DNA of 64,000 bases from Aureimonas ureilytica DSM 18598 = NBRC 106430 (GCF_000382705.1 NZ_ARQE01000001.1:747924-811923), one strand, 5' to 3'. Shown: positions 56,347 to 64,000, counted from the first letter of the stretch. A program made the numbers and translations. The notes: a model not told the origin generated them from the sequence alone.

Positions 56347-58341
56347 ATGAAGAGGCTTCCACTTCGACCCCGTCCGAGGCCCGGAGAGTCTCCCACTTCG
56401 CTTCTGTGCCGCCTCGCCGCCAGGTCGGGTCGCCAACAGATGAAGGCGTTCGCGCAATGGGTCGGCGTCGACCTAGCCGACGTAGCGTCGGGAAGGTCCA
56501 ACGCGCAACTGGCTTGCCTTTCGGGACTGCCGATCGAGGAGATCAACGAGTATTCGGCGCATCCTCTCGGAGAGGAGACTGTGACCTACCGTGGCCGTGA
56601 ACTCGTCCTTCGTCACGACTGGCTGGCGCCCGGGGGGCGCAGCCTCGGTGGGTCCTACTGTCCCATCTGCCTGTCCGACGATCTGGCGGACACGTGCGAG
56701 GATGCAGGTCCGGTCGAGCAACGTGCCTACTGGCGTTCCCATTGGGACGTAAGCACCATCCGGTCGTGCAACCGGCATGGCATTCTCCTGCGACATCGCT
56801 GTCCCAACGAGGCGTGCGCGGCGCCCGTCCGGCTGATGGGGGCCTCGATTCACCGATGCTTCGAATGCGACGCCGACCTCCGGATGGGGCCAACGCTGAC
56901 GCTTCCCGAGGCCCATGGTCGTTTCCAGGCGTACGCACATGGCCGCATCGGGCTCGGTCCAGCATTCTCCGTTCGGTGGCTCGACGAGTTCTATCCCTAT
57001 CAGGCGGAGGAACTCTGCTGGCGTCTAGGATCGGCGAGCAGCCGTACGTCCCAGTCGCACAACGACCATGCGAAGCAGGATCCGATCGGCTTCCAGGTCG
57101 CGTGCGACGAAGGACTTGCGATCTGCGAGGGGGGCGAGGTTGCGATCGACGCAATTCTGGACCGTATGGTGGACGAGGCCGACAGCAGGGCTGCCGGCCC
57201 GAGCGCAGCGTATGGTCCTTTCTACCGGTGGCTGGACAACAAGCGCGTGCACGAATCCCCGCCCGTCACTCTGTTGCGTGCGATCGTGACGCGGCATGCC
57301 CTGCGGGAGATACCGTTCATGGAGCGCGACCAGCTGTTCGGGGAAGAGGTTCGCGGGAACGCCTATACTTCCGTTCGCTCCGCGTCGCTTCGAATCCCTC
57401 TCCAGTACAAAAGCTTCGTGCGTACAGCTCTTGAGCATGGACTGATGGACGACAGGGACGTCCGCCTGCGCCGCTTTCGCCTGGACCGACTGCAGGATCT
57501 TGTGAGGGCAAGACGGGAGCGGCCGGTCTGGCTGAAAGAGTTCCTCGACACGTTCGGGATCGGTCGCGTCAGTTTCAACGATCTCGTCCGCACGGAACGT
57601 GTCAAAGTCCTCCGGGGCGCATCCCGTACCTCCAGCGGCGTCCCCCGCGACGACTACGACCGTCTCCTCGACCGTATTGGAATGAACAAACAACCGACTG
57701 CCATCGAGTTCGAGCATACGACGCTCGGTGACGAGCATGTCCGTCGCGCGCAGGTGCTGCAGGGCCTCATCGATGGCGCGATCGTATCGGTTGGCCCCCT
57801 TTCTCCAAGTGATCCCCTAAGCCTCGTTCTAGCACGCGAGGATGTCGAGAGGTTGAGTTTAGGACCTCGGCGGGTACCGAAAGTCCGCGATGAATTTGCC
57901 ATGCTCGGGCCTGTCCCGAGGCCGAACATCGATGGTACGACATTATCGTTCGAGGAATTCCAGCTGCGGCTGAGCTTGCGTGCGGCTCTCGCAAGAGATC
58001 TGTTGGCCACCGATCTGTTCGAGATCGAAAGCGTTCTGGAGACCGGTCGAAGGAAGATCTCGGTGCGTTCCGTGCTGGAGTTCGAGCGATCCTACATCCT
58101 GTCGCGCTCCCTTCATCATGAGGTTTCGGTTTCCTGGGGCGATCGTCTACGTGATGCAATGGTCGACGCGGGCATGACGGTCGTAAGGCTTCCGCGGCAC
58201 CCACGGGTGGATCTCCTCAAGAGAAGCGAAGTCCAAGCCTACCTGCCGTTGATGCGCAAGCTGAGGCATGACTGGTTCTGCGATTACCACCGGGACTATG
58301 CGAGGCGCCATTCGCGTTCGGATGCTCGAACCGAGCGATAA
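56347..58341 (+). CDS. tniQ: TniQ/TnsD-family target-selection protein
   Basis: A 664-residue protein. The N-terminal TniQ domain starts RPRPGESPTSLLCRLA. It has zinc ligands C105-x2-C108 (YCPICLSDD) with C141 and H144 (IRSCNRHG), and a second finger C152/C157 with C171/C174. The long C-terminal part (about 270-664) is basic and helical and probably binds DNA, as in TnsD. Such proteins link target DNA to the TnsC ATPase in Tn7-like and Tn5053-like transposons. GAGG precedes the ATG. It is the first gene inside the left end; no tnsABC follows. Confidence 0.85.
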   Translation: MKRLPLRPRPRPGESPTSLLCRLAARSGRQQMKAFAQWVGVDLADVASGRSNAQLACLSGLPIEEINEYSAHPLGEETVTYRGRELVLRHDWLAPGGRSLGGSYCPICLSDDLADTCEDAGPVEQRAYWRSHWDVSTIRSCNRHGILLRHRCPNEACAAPVRLMGASIHRCFECDADLRMGPTLTLPEAHGRFQAYAHGRIGLGPAFSVRWLDEFYPYQAEELCWRLGSASSRTSQSHNDHAKQDPIGFQVACDEGLAICEGGEVAIDAILDRMVDEADSRAAGPSAAYGPFYRWLDNKRVHESPPVTLLRAIVTRHALREIPFMERDQLFGEEVRGNAYTSVRSASLRIPLQYKSFVRTALEHGLMDDRDVRLRRFRLDRLQDLVRARRERPVWLKEFLDTFGIGRVSFNDLVRTERVKVLRGASRTSSGVPRDDYDRLLDRIGMNKQPTAIEFEHTTLGDEHVRRAQVLQGLIDGAIVSVGPLSPSDPLSLVLAREDVERLSLGPRRVPKVRDEFAMLGPVPRPNIDGTTLSFEEFQLRLSLRAALARDLLATDLFEIESVLETGRRKISVRSVLEFERSYILSRSLHHEVSVSWGDRLRDAMVDAGMTVVRLPRHPRVDLLKRSEVQAYLPLMRKLRHDWFCDYHRDYARRHSRSDARTER

Positions 58342-58515
58342 ATCCATTGGTGCACGATGGCATGCGTGAGGCCAAGGTCCATACCGGGTAGTCTGGGAGA
58401 TCCGTCAAAAGCAAGACCCTGCCAGCCGATGTGATCCGCGTCCGCACTTCACCATCACCACGGGACGTCCGCATCTCTTCGGGCAAGCAGCTAAGCCGAG
58501 TTCCCGAGCTGCGCT

Positions 58516-59019
58516 TCAAGCAGCGTCTCCACGAGGTCGGGCGAACCGGATGCTCACCGCCCGCACATAGGGGCCCTCCGGAAGCCGAAGTCGGACAGTG
58601 TTTCGCCGCCTGTCCTCGACTGCTCGCTCGCTCGCCGTCAGTTCGGAGCGCGCGTGCAGTTCGACAGGCGTGCAAGCCCAATCCGGTATCTCGTCGGACT
58701 GAGACAGCCCCCATTCGTCGACGTTATCCAGGAACCGCGAATCATTCTCGTTCATGTCGACCTCGACGCTCGATGTCTCCTCCCGGGTGCCGCGGACCCA
58801 TTCCAGGGTGACCGCATCCTGGATCTCGAGGAACACGACGGACCAGTCCTCCCGATCGAACACCCATCGGATGTCGGACCACGTCGGCCGGCCGTCGAAG
58901 AAGTGCTGCCACTTGCCGACGAAAACGTAGCGACCCTCAACGTCGCTCTCTTCCACCTCGAGGGGCAACTCTGCCTCAAGCGGCACCATCGACGACCCAA
59001 CGAACGGAATGACGACCAT
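58516..59019 (-). CDS. Unrecognised island protein, paralogue of its neighbour
   Basis: Not recognised; 167 residues, acidic. It contains SDIRWVFDREDWSVVFLEI, which parallels AVRWVLDRDTKRIVWLHL in the upstream gene, and both have an aspartate-rich stretch about 30 residues later. The start at the ATG of 59019 overlaps the upstream stop as TGATG, so the two are translated together; a TTG six codons upstream is an alternative. No signal peptide or membrane segment. Confidence 0.65.
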   Translation of the reverse strand: MVVIPFVGSSMVPLEAELPLEVEESDVEGRYVFVGKWQHFFDGRPTWSDIRWVFDREDWSVVFLEIQDAVTLEWVRGTREETSSVEVDMNENDSRFLDNVDEWGLSQSDEIPDWACTPVELHARSELTASERAVEDRRRNTVRLRLPEGPYVRAVSIRFARPRGDAA

Positions 59020-59414
59020 CAGCGCACGAACTCCCAACGGCCGTCGTCGTGCAGGTCGTGCATCGAGTGCGCCCAGGCGGGAAACTTCTCGCCGAGCGTA
59101 ATGCCAGGGAACTCGTCGCAGTCGAGGATCTCAGGATGGTCCAGCAGCAGCTTCCGCTCGAAATCCTTCTCTTCGGCCACCGTGCCCAGAACCCATGGGC
59201 CGCCCTCGACCTCGCGGAGATGGAGCCAGACGATCCTTTTTGTGTCGCGGTCCAGCACCCACCGGACGGCGGTATCGGAGCCGATGCCGACCAGATCGCA
59301 CCTCCAGTCCGCGGTGTGGGCGAACCAGGCGCGAAGGCGATCATCGTCGGTGTGGCGGCGGTGTCCGCCAGCGTCGTTGCGAGTCCTTCCGGCCATTTCC
59401 TGAAACCTTTCCAC
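59019..59414 (-). CDS. Unrecognised island protein, first of a paralogous pair
   Basis: Not recognised; 131 residues from a GTG at 59414, or 125 from the ATG at 59396. The core is RWVLDRDTKRIVWLHL, with FPGITLGEKFPAWAH and a C-terminal DDGRWEFVR. It resembles the downstream gene in its RWV-(L/F)-DR core and order of blocks. The 339 bases to the next gene are non-coding and should hold divergent promoters. Confidence 0.6.
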   Translation of the reverse strand: MERFQEMAGRTRNDAGGHRRHTDDDRLRAWFAHTADWRCDLVGIGSDTAVRWVLDRDTKRIVWLHLREVEGGPWVLGTVAEEKDFERKLLLDHPEILDCDEFPGITLGEKFPAWAHSMHDLHDDGRWEFVR

Positions 59415-59753
59415 CAGCGCATCTCAGCGCGACATCGAAATGGTCCCCCGGATCGGCTGGGCCCGCAAGCGCCCCGCCGACGCGTTCGGACTTCGGATCG
59501 AGTCCTACGACCGCGGCCACCTGAGGGTCGCAATCGTCCCCTGGATCCTTCGGATGTCGCCGTACGATCGGGCGAAGAGGCAGTGCGCGCCTCTTCGTCA
59601 GCGCCTCCGGTTAGGTCCAAGACGGTGCGTGCTCAGTTCTCGGTTTCTTCGGAAGCGTTCACCTTCTGTCCACCCGCTTGCAGCCCCGATTTTTTGCCCA
59701 CACCATTTTTCAGCGGTCCCGATCGGCCGTCCAAAACCGACCGAGGGAGACCC

Positions 59754-60230
59754 ATGGCAGACAGGATCGAAACGATCGACGAACTCCGCAACGCGCTTGC
59801 CGCCGCGGTGAAGGCGGGCACCTTCGACGTGCACGTCGAGGTCAGGGACGTGCACAAAAACTTCGATGTCGCGACCGCCATCCCCAACCTGGAGATCCAC
59901 AACGCGATCGGCGCCCTGATGCGTTCGGGCGACAAGCCGGAGGTCGTCTTCATCCTGGGGGGCGGGCAGGTCGTGGGTCAGATCCACGTGCCGGTGGACG
60001 GCGACTGCACTGTCGAAGACGAACTCTGGAAGGTAGCGGGCGACGCTTCCGTCCTCCACGGCGGAAAGGTCTGGCTGACGCCGGCACCCTCCGGCGCCTA
60101 CGGCTTCGGCATCCTCGAGGCGTTCCGAATGCCTCCGGGGTATTACGGACCGAACGACTGGCCGCTGATCGAACGCTTCGGCGTCGAATGCGGCAAGTTC
60201 CAGCAGTCCCGGGAACGGGTGGCGGCTTGA
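59754..60230 (+). CDS. Unrecognised island protein (158 residues)
   Basis: Not recognised. It starts MADRIETIDELRNALAAAV; the N-terminal half is helical, with VVFILGGGQVVGQIHVPVDG in the middle and a Gly/Pro/Tyr-rich end (RMPPGYYGPNDWPLIERFG). GAGGGAGACCC precedes the ATG. The next gene begins at a TTG overlapping its stop, so the two are probably coupled. No signal or membrane segment. Confidence 0.65.
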   Translation: MADRIETIDELRNALAAAVKAGTFDVHVEVRDVHKNFDVATAIPNLEIHNAIGALMRSGDKPEVVFILGGGQVVGQIHVPVDGDCTVEDELWKVAGDASVLHGGKVWLTPAPSGAYGFGILEAFRMPPGYYGPNDWPLIERFGVECGKFQQSRERVAA

Positions 60231-60523
60231 CGCGCGAGACGGCATGCGAGCCAGTCGGTGAGGGCGATCGGTCCTGCGATGCGACCGCCGCCCTGATACG
60301 GCTTGGCGAGATGGTGCGCGAAGGGGGATGGCAGCCATCGGACGCGCAGGTTCGTGAACTCGCGTGGATCCTGGCCGACCGCATGCCGTCGAGTTCCGCC
60401 GCGTTCCGAAACTCCTTCCGAGCCGAGAGGGCAACCGCATTTCGCGCGGCGACCGGCTTGCGCACCGCTTCCGACCGGGGAACCATTCCCACACAGACCG
60501 CCGATACAAGGAGCACCAGATGA
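60227..60523 (+). CDS. Small island protein with GWQPSDAQ module, copy 1
   Basis: Not recognised; 98 residues from a TTG at 60227 that overlaps the preceding stop. Its core EMVREGGWQPSDAQVRELAWILADRMP is duplicated downstream with few changes (split here at WQP for reference). No ATG is available in frame near the start, so the start is tentative. Its stop overlaps the next start (ATGA). Confidence 0.5.
   Translation: MTRETACEPVGEGDRSCDATAALIRLGEMVREGGWQPSDAQVRELAWILADRMPSSSAAFRNSFRAERATAFRAATGLRTASDRGTIPTQTADTRSTR
60284..60490 (+). repeat. Segmental duplication, copy 1 (partner at 61119-61345)
   Basis: The two segments share long near-identical runs, for example GGGATGGCAGCC followed by TCGGACGCGCAGGTT, and later GACCGGGGAACC. 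Both lie within paralogous small reading frames. The limits are approximate. Confidence 0.7.
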
Positions 60524-60927
60524 CGAACCTACGAAACCGCATCCACATCCTCCTCATCGGCGACGAGACCATGAAGGAGATGTTCGAGGTGAAGGACGTC
60601 TACTCCGCCGAGGAGGGCAACGATCCCTGGGTCGGCGTGGCTCGGATCCTGGAGGACCGGCTCGACATCGACCTGAACGATCCCGCGAACGCCGACATCG
60701 GCATCCGGATCAACAAGGAGGACTTCAGCTACCTCGCGCCCCATCCCGCGAGCGGGACCTACACCACGATCTCGTCCCTGCTGCAGATCCACGAGAACGG
60801 GATGGCGGGCTTCGACGAGCTGAGCGACGAGGTCCAGTACCGATACCAGATGCTGATCGGCTCGATCGGCAACCTCATGTTCTCGCTGTTCGATGCCGAG
60901 CAGGAGCGGAAGGCGCTTGCAGCATAG
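60520..60927 (+). CDS. Unrecognised island protein (135 residues)
   Basis: Not recognised. MTNLRNRIHILLIGDETMKE leads an alpha/beta-looking protein with EEGNDPWVGVARILEDRLDI and a helical C-terminus (YRYQMLIGSIGNLMFSLFDA). AAGGAG lies 7 bases before the ATG, the best ribosome binding site in this cluster. It is coupled to the preceding small gene. The following 126 bases are non-coding. Confidence 0.68.
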   Translation: MTNLRNRIHILLIGDETMKEMFEVKDVYSAEEGNDPWVGVARILEDRLDIDLNDPANADIGIRINKEDFSYLAPHPASGTYTTISSLLQIHENGMAGFDELSDEVQYRYQMLIGSIGNLMFSLFDAEQERKALAA

Positions 60928-61053
60928 GGTGCTGCCCGGACGAGATCGTCGCTCCCGGCTGCAGGGCGTGCCCCCACGGCTGCACCCACGCACGCTTGGC
61001 AGCGCCAGCTGCGTCTGTGTCGGACGCTGTGATGACGCTGGCTTGTCTGCTTA

Positions 61054-61437
61054 ATGCAAGCCGCCACGGTTGGGCCGGCAGGCGAAGCCCACCGATCCGA
61101 TGTTTCGGCATCCACCTGCCAGCAGCTGAACGGCATGCTGCGTGAGAAGGGATGGCAGCCGTCGGACGCGCAGGTTTGCGAACTGGCGCGGCTGCTGGCC
61201 GACCACGTACCCGCCGAGATCCGGCTCGATCCGCGAGGCATTGGGTCCGACGTGATCGACGGCGCGGCACGGACCGAGACGTTGGAACCGGAAAAGTTTT
61301 CCGACGGCTTGCGGAAGCGGCGAGACCGGGGAACCCTTTGTCGACGCGTTATGCGGCACAGGATGGAGGGGAGGCATGGACGACCGGAAGTACCGAGAAG
61401 AGATCCGGATCGCAGTCGAGTCGCTCCGGCTGGCTGA
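61054..61437 (+). CDS. Small island protein with GWQPSDAQ module, copy 2
   Basis: Not recognised; 127 residues. The core GMLREKGWQPSDAQVCELAR, then LLADHVP, matches copy 1 at most positions, and the surrounding DNA is also similar. It overlaps the next gene by 62 bases in another frame, so its C-terminus may be longer than the functional part, or it may be decaying. The start lacks a ribosome binding site. Confidence 0.45.
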   Translation: MQAATVGPAGEAHRSDVSASTCQQLNGMLREKGWQPSDAQVCELARLLADHVPAEIRLDPRGIGSDVIDGAARTETLEPEKFSDGLRKRRDRGTLCRRVMRHRMEGRHGRPEVPRRDPDRSRVAPAG

Positions 61438-61702
61438 TCGAGACATGGTCGCGTTCGAGCTGGATGAGGGCGATGGCGAGGACACGTTTCTCGGCGAAGG
61501 CTCGACGTACAAACGGATCAAGCTCCGCGTCGACGCTGCCATCGCCTCCATCGAGGACGAGGGGCTGAACCGGGAGACCGCCGCGAAGGGCACGCTCGCG
61601 CTGCTCGAGTCGATCCTGCTCACGACGTCCGCAGAGCACATGGGCATGATCGAGGCTGCGATCCGGATGACGAACGCGGCCGAAGCCCGGGCGAACGGCT
61701 AG
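61376..61702 (+). CDS. Unrecognised island protein (108 residues)
   Basis: Not recognised. An acidic, mostly helical protein (MDDRKYREEIRIAVESLRLA, VAFELDEGDGEDTFLG, then AAIASIEDEGLNRETAAKGT). GGAGGGGAGGC directly precedes the ATG, a very strong ribosome binding site that supports expression. The next gene starts 44 bases on. Confidence 0.68.
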   Translation: MDDRKYREEIRIAVESLRLADRDMVAFELDEGDGEDTFLGEGSTYKRIKLRVDAAIASIEDEGLNRETAAKGTLALLESILLTTSAEHMGMIEAAIRMTNAAEARANG

Positions 61703-61746
61703 CGCTCTCGCCGACCGATGAAACCGGACGCGAACAGGACCCCTCC

Positions 61747-62688
61747 ATGGCCGAGCAGACTAAAAATTTTCGTCGTTCCGCAGGAAGTATTACAACGATG
61801 TTCGAAGGCATCATCGACGGATCCCAGGCCGCGCGGCCAGCGCCGATGGCGGAACTGACGGTCGGCGCGTTCGCCATGGAAGTCCGCGCCACGGGAATGT
61901 CACTCGGTCCCTGGGTCGGGCGGCCGGTCGCGGTGTTGGCGATCTGCCGCCGCACCCTCATGGTCGCCGGCGTCCACGTCGCGCAGACGGGAGTCAGCTA
62001 CGACAGCGTGATGCGATGCCTTGCCGACGCGTTACTGCCCAAGGACGCGGCGGAATTCGGCGCGACGGGCTTCTGGCCGTGCGAAGGCGTCGCGGACCGT
62101 GTCTTCGTCCATGCACGGCATGACCTGACGCCGGCGCCGTTCGGGCGCTTCCGACGAGCTCTCGGCATCGACGTCCTGCGGCACGAGATCCACGAGCCGT
62201 TGGTCTGTGAATTGGCCGACCGCTGGTCGCAGGAGATGGGGATCGAGGTCGACCCACGGGAGGACGGGCAGTCCGCGATCGCGAACATGGTCGCGCATCG
62301 CATGCCCGAAGGCGACGAGGTTCCGCTGGGCGAACTCGATCGGAAGCTACGCCGCTGGATCGTAGACAGTTACAACGCCGCCGCCGTTCCCGGCATCGAG
62401 CGCTCGCCCCTCGACCTTTGGCGTGAGGCGGCGGTCGGCTTCGTCCCGCGGTTCGTGCCTGCCGACGCGCCGGGCGACCTATTTCGGCACGAAGCGTTTC
62501 GCATGATCGGTCCGCGTGGCGTGTCCTGGGGTGGGCGCACCTACTGGAGCGAGGCAGTGCCCGGGCTCGTGGACAGATGGGGTGAGGCGCGGACGTACGA
62601 GGTTCGCGCCGATCCGGTAGACGTCACGAGCGTCGAGATCTGCACGCCGGAGCGCAAGTGGGTGCGCCTCAGCGCCCGCTGGGTGTGA
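61747..62688 (+). CDS. TnsB/TniA-like integrase-core protein lacking the DDE residues
   Basis: A 313-residue protein. The C-terminal half matches the end of TnsB/TniA transposases: GELDRKLRRWIVDSYNAAAV, SPLDLWREAAVGF, then a Mu-type beta-barrel with GVSWGGRTYWSEAV and VRADPVDVTSVEI. The N-terminal part follows the integrase core (GRPVAVLAICRRTLMVAGVH, then CLADALLPKDA), but positions of the catalytic acids appear changed: the first is in AMEVRATG, LAID is LAIC, and the IER glutamate region reads SAIANMV. No N-terminal helix-turn-helix is present. Probably catalytically inactive; could bind ends or partners, or be a decayed transposase. Confidence 0.62.
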   Translation: MAEQTKNFRRSAGSITTMFEGIIDGSQAARPAPMAELTVGAFAMEVRATGMSLGPWVGRPVAVLAICRRTLMVAGVHVAQTGVSYDSVMRCLADALLPKDAAEFGATGFWPCEGVADRVFVHARHDLTPAPFGRFRRALGIDVLRHEIHEPLVCELADRWSQEMGIEVDPREDGQSAIANMVAHRMPEGDEVPLGELDRKLRRWIVDSYNAAAVPGIERSPLDLWREAAVGFVPRFVPADAPGDLFRHEAFRMIGPRGVSWGGRTYWSEAVPGLVDRWGEARTYEVRADPVDVTSVEICTPERKWVRLSARWV

Positions 62689-62829
62689 TCAGTAGAAGAC
62701 CTGCAGTTTGTCGGGCTTAAGCATTCTCAGAACGTCAAGCACGACCAACGCGAGCGTTGTGAACCGTGCCGCGCGAAAGAACAGCGTACCAATCGAGTCG
62801 TCGCTATCATAAGCGGCGCTGCAATTCGC

Positions 62830-63240
62830 CTACCTTTTGGCACGTCGCCATCCCGCTTCCCGGGCCTCGGCTTCCGTGCAGAACCAACGCTCGCCACGCG
62901 ACGTGTCGATCCGCGTTTCGGCGTAGTTCTCGTCACCTTGCATGTGGTAGATGTTACCGTGCTCGGACAGGTTTCCCTTGATCGTGCAATCTTGGCGAGC
63001 AGCCAGGGCGCTGGCCGCCGACCGAAGCGTTGGCCAAGCCAACCCGGCGCCCACCGTCGCGCCAAAAGCCGCGACGGCGAGCAAGGCGACACGAGCGGCG
63101 AAGGGTAGCGTGGATCCCAGGTATGATGGTGGGGCAGGGCTCCGACCCTGTCGGCTGACATGGACAAGTTCGGTAACTGTCCGCTGCCCGTTTAGCAGTG
63201 ACTCTTTTCGCCCGAACCGTGTCGACGCTGACTTACGCAT
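62830..63240 (-). CDS. Membrane protein with C-terminal sunset-type motif
   Basis: A 136-residue protein: one membrane helix (AARVALLAVAAFGATVGAGL) and a C-terminal module CTIKGNLSEHGNIYHMQGDE, then ETRIDTSRGERWFCTEAEA and AGWRRAKR. This cysteine-containing IYH-x-G...GERWFC...AGWR block is common in rhizobial secreted nucleases and small proteins. The start at the ATG of 63240 is weakly supported; a TTG 30 codons upstream is in frame. It is on the opposite strand to the island genes before it. Confidence 0.62.
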   Translation of the reverse strand: MRKSASTRFGRKESLLNGQRTVTELVHVSRQGRSPAPPSYLGSTLPFAARVALLAVAAFGATVGAGLAWPTLRSAASALAARQDCTIKGNLSEHGNIYHMQGDENYAETRIDTSRGERWFCTEAEAREAGWRRAKR

Positions 63241-63789
63241 CAGTTGAGTATCATCGACAAGTCTTTCTGGTTCGTTGAGTTGAGTGATCCAGTTTGCGAC
63301 AGCCCTTCCGCCCGGCGCTCCGCTGTTCAACGGCTATGTTACGGCTAACGCTCGGTCATGCCGAAAGGCATTCGCCACCCAATGCACCGCGTTGATTCCC
63401 GATGGTAAGGGTCCCGTTCTCAAGTTGGATGAATGCCGTGCAAACCCATTCCCAGAACATAGCCTTAGACCTTCCCGCGCGGCGCTTGCATTGCAAATTT
63501 CCGTAGAAGGCGTCACGAGCTGCAGCGCTCCTGGGCTTCGAGAAGGTGGTGATCGACGCGGCGTAAAGGCCAAAGAGCAGTGAATCGGTCGAAAGAACTC
63601 CCTTGAGTTCCAGTCCTCACGTTCGCGTCGCGTACAGGCCGCTTAGCGCCCATCCCGGTCGCTTGAGCGCGCTTTTCATTTGCCCGAAAGCTGCCGGTCG
63701 GCTCCCGACCTGATCTCATGAGGAAGCATCCGGCAGCACGTCGGCGGCTGCACACTTCCATCGGCCGTTCTGGCCATGGGAGAACGACA
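63241..63789. other. Intergenic stretch before the integrase
   Basis: 549 bases with no convincing gene on either strand. Frames of 79-99 codons are present but have no recognisable content and overlap each other. A short hairpin GGTCGG-CT-CCGACC lies near 63694. Confidence 0.5.
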
Positions 63790-64000
63790 ATGGGACATAC
63801 GACATTCGATCCGATTGGTAGTGCGCGCAGGGCTTGGAACGCTGGGCGCACAGTTGGCGCCAAACGGGCGCTGAAGCCGCAACAGGTTTGGGCAATCCGC
63901 TTCTGGCTTGACCACGAAGGCCGGCTACGCGATCGGGCGCTCTTTGACCTCGCTATCGACAGCAAGCTGCGTGGCTGTGACGTTGTGAAGGTGACGATCG
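63790..64000 (+). CDS. Tyrosine recombinase/integrase, N-terminal part (cut by window edge)
   Basis: Seventy codons are visible: MGHTTFDPIGSARRAWNAG, then KRALKPQQVWAIRFWLDHEG, RLRDRALFDLAIDSKLRGCD and VVKVTI at the edge. The R-D-x-A-L-F-D-L-A-I-D-S-K-L-R-G-C-D block includes the first catalytic Arg of a short (about 200-residue) integrase family that is frequent on rhizobial plasmids and islands. GGGAG lies 7 bases before the ATG. The remaining catalytic residues lie outside. Confidence 0.85.
   Translation, partial: MGHTTFDPIGSARRAWNAGRTVGAKRALKPQQVWAIRFWLDHEGRLRDRALFDLAIDSKLRGCDVVKVTI

Larger units (their letters stand above)
55815..64000. mobile_element. Tn7-like element or composite island (right end not in window)
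   Basis: From the TGT terminus to the window edge the sequence looks foreign: weaker codon bias, small unrecognised genes, internal duplications, a TniQ-like gene, a TnsB-like gene and a tyrosine recombinase. The element's own active transposase (TnsA/TnsB) and ATPase (TnsC) are not seen. It is uncertain whether everything to the right belongs to one element. The 532 bases from the end to tniQ contain the repeats and no convincing gene. Confidence 0.6.

Noticed and set aside
56074..56457. A 127-codon minus-strand frame before and into tniQ
   Set aside because: It overlaps the tniQ start in antisense and has no recognisable content or ribosome binding site.
63284..63583. A 99-codon plus-strand frame before the integrase
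   Set aside because: No ribosome binding site, no motif, and a similar-length frame exists on the other strand. Kept as intergenic.
55815..64000. A right transposon end inside the window
   Set aside because: I looked for TTTATGCGCGTCA-type inverted copies to the window edge and saw none. An exact computed search would settle it.

Overview
The window is a GC-rich, densely coded chromosomal stretch that looks like an alphaproteobacterium of the order Hyphomicrobiales (Rhizobiales). This is inferred from the mutM | ubiE-ubiB-coaBC-dut arrangement, the NasS/NasT nitrate system, the NirB/NirD/NasA protein types and the rhizobial-type integrase at the right edge. Genus cannot be fixed by reading alone.

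Region 1 (1-12.8 kb) is a chemotaxis-type signalling locus with two divergent arms. The left arm (minus strand) is mcp, STAS protein, cheY, cheA (cut by the window edge). The right arm (plus strand) is STAS protein, cheY, cheA, cheW, cheW, cheR, cheB and a 599-residue helical protein. That last protein carries a CheZ-like D-x-x-x-Q motif, an MCP-hairpin-like segment and a CheZ-like acidic C-terminal tail. The receptor ends in the CheR-tethering pentapeptide GWEEF. A strong bidirectional terminator closes the locus.

Region 2 (12.9-17.2 kb) holds a LysR regulator divergent from mmsA (methylmalonate-semialdehyde dehydrogenase) with a perfect palindrome between them, an AEC-family permease and a P-loop kinase.

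Region 3 (17.2-29.7 kb) is a complete nitrate assimilation cluster on the minus strand: nasT-nasS (sensor and antiterminator), nrtABC (uptake), nirBD (nitrite reductase), nasA (nitrate reductase) and cysG (siroheme). The 345-base nrtA leader carries a sigma-54-like promoter, two hairpins with A-x-x-G-x-x hexaloops (the ANTAR target signature) and an intrinsic terminator, so NasT-controlled attenuation can be read directly from the DNA.

Region 4 (29.8-53.6 kb) is mostly core genome: a heme-binding GlcG/HbpS-like protein, an Hsp70-like ATPase, a catalase-like protein, an MBL-fold hydrolase whose reading frame carries a 169-base palindromic element, an AttE/FtsX/AttH-type export operon, mutM, ubiE-ubiB, a VapBC toxin-antitoxin pair inserted before coaBC-dut, a GGDEF protein, cysK, a small mechanosensitive channel, a cytochrome P450 and gyrB.

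Region 5 (54-64 kb) starts with a YeeE-type thiosulfate transporter and a rhodanese gene. The rhodanese is cut by what looks like the left end of a Tn7-like transposon: it starts TGT and has three direct copies of TGACGCGCATAAA. Inside are a TniQ/TnsD-like protein, several unrecognised small genes (two pairs are diverged duplicates), and a TnsB/TniA-like protein that appears to have lost all three catalytic acidic residues. A sunset-motif membrane protein and the start of a tyrosine recombinase follow. The right end of the element is not in the window. Codon use and composition look different from the rest of the window, but I did not compute them.
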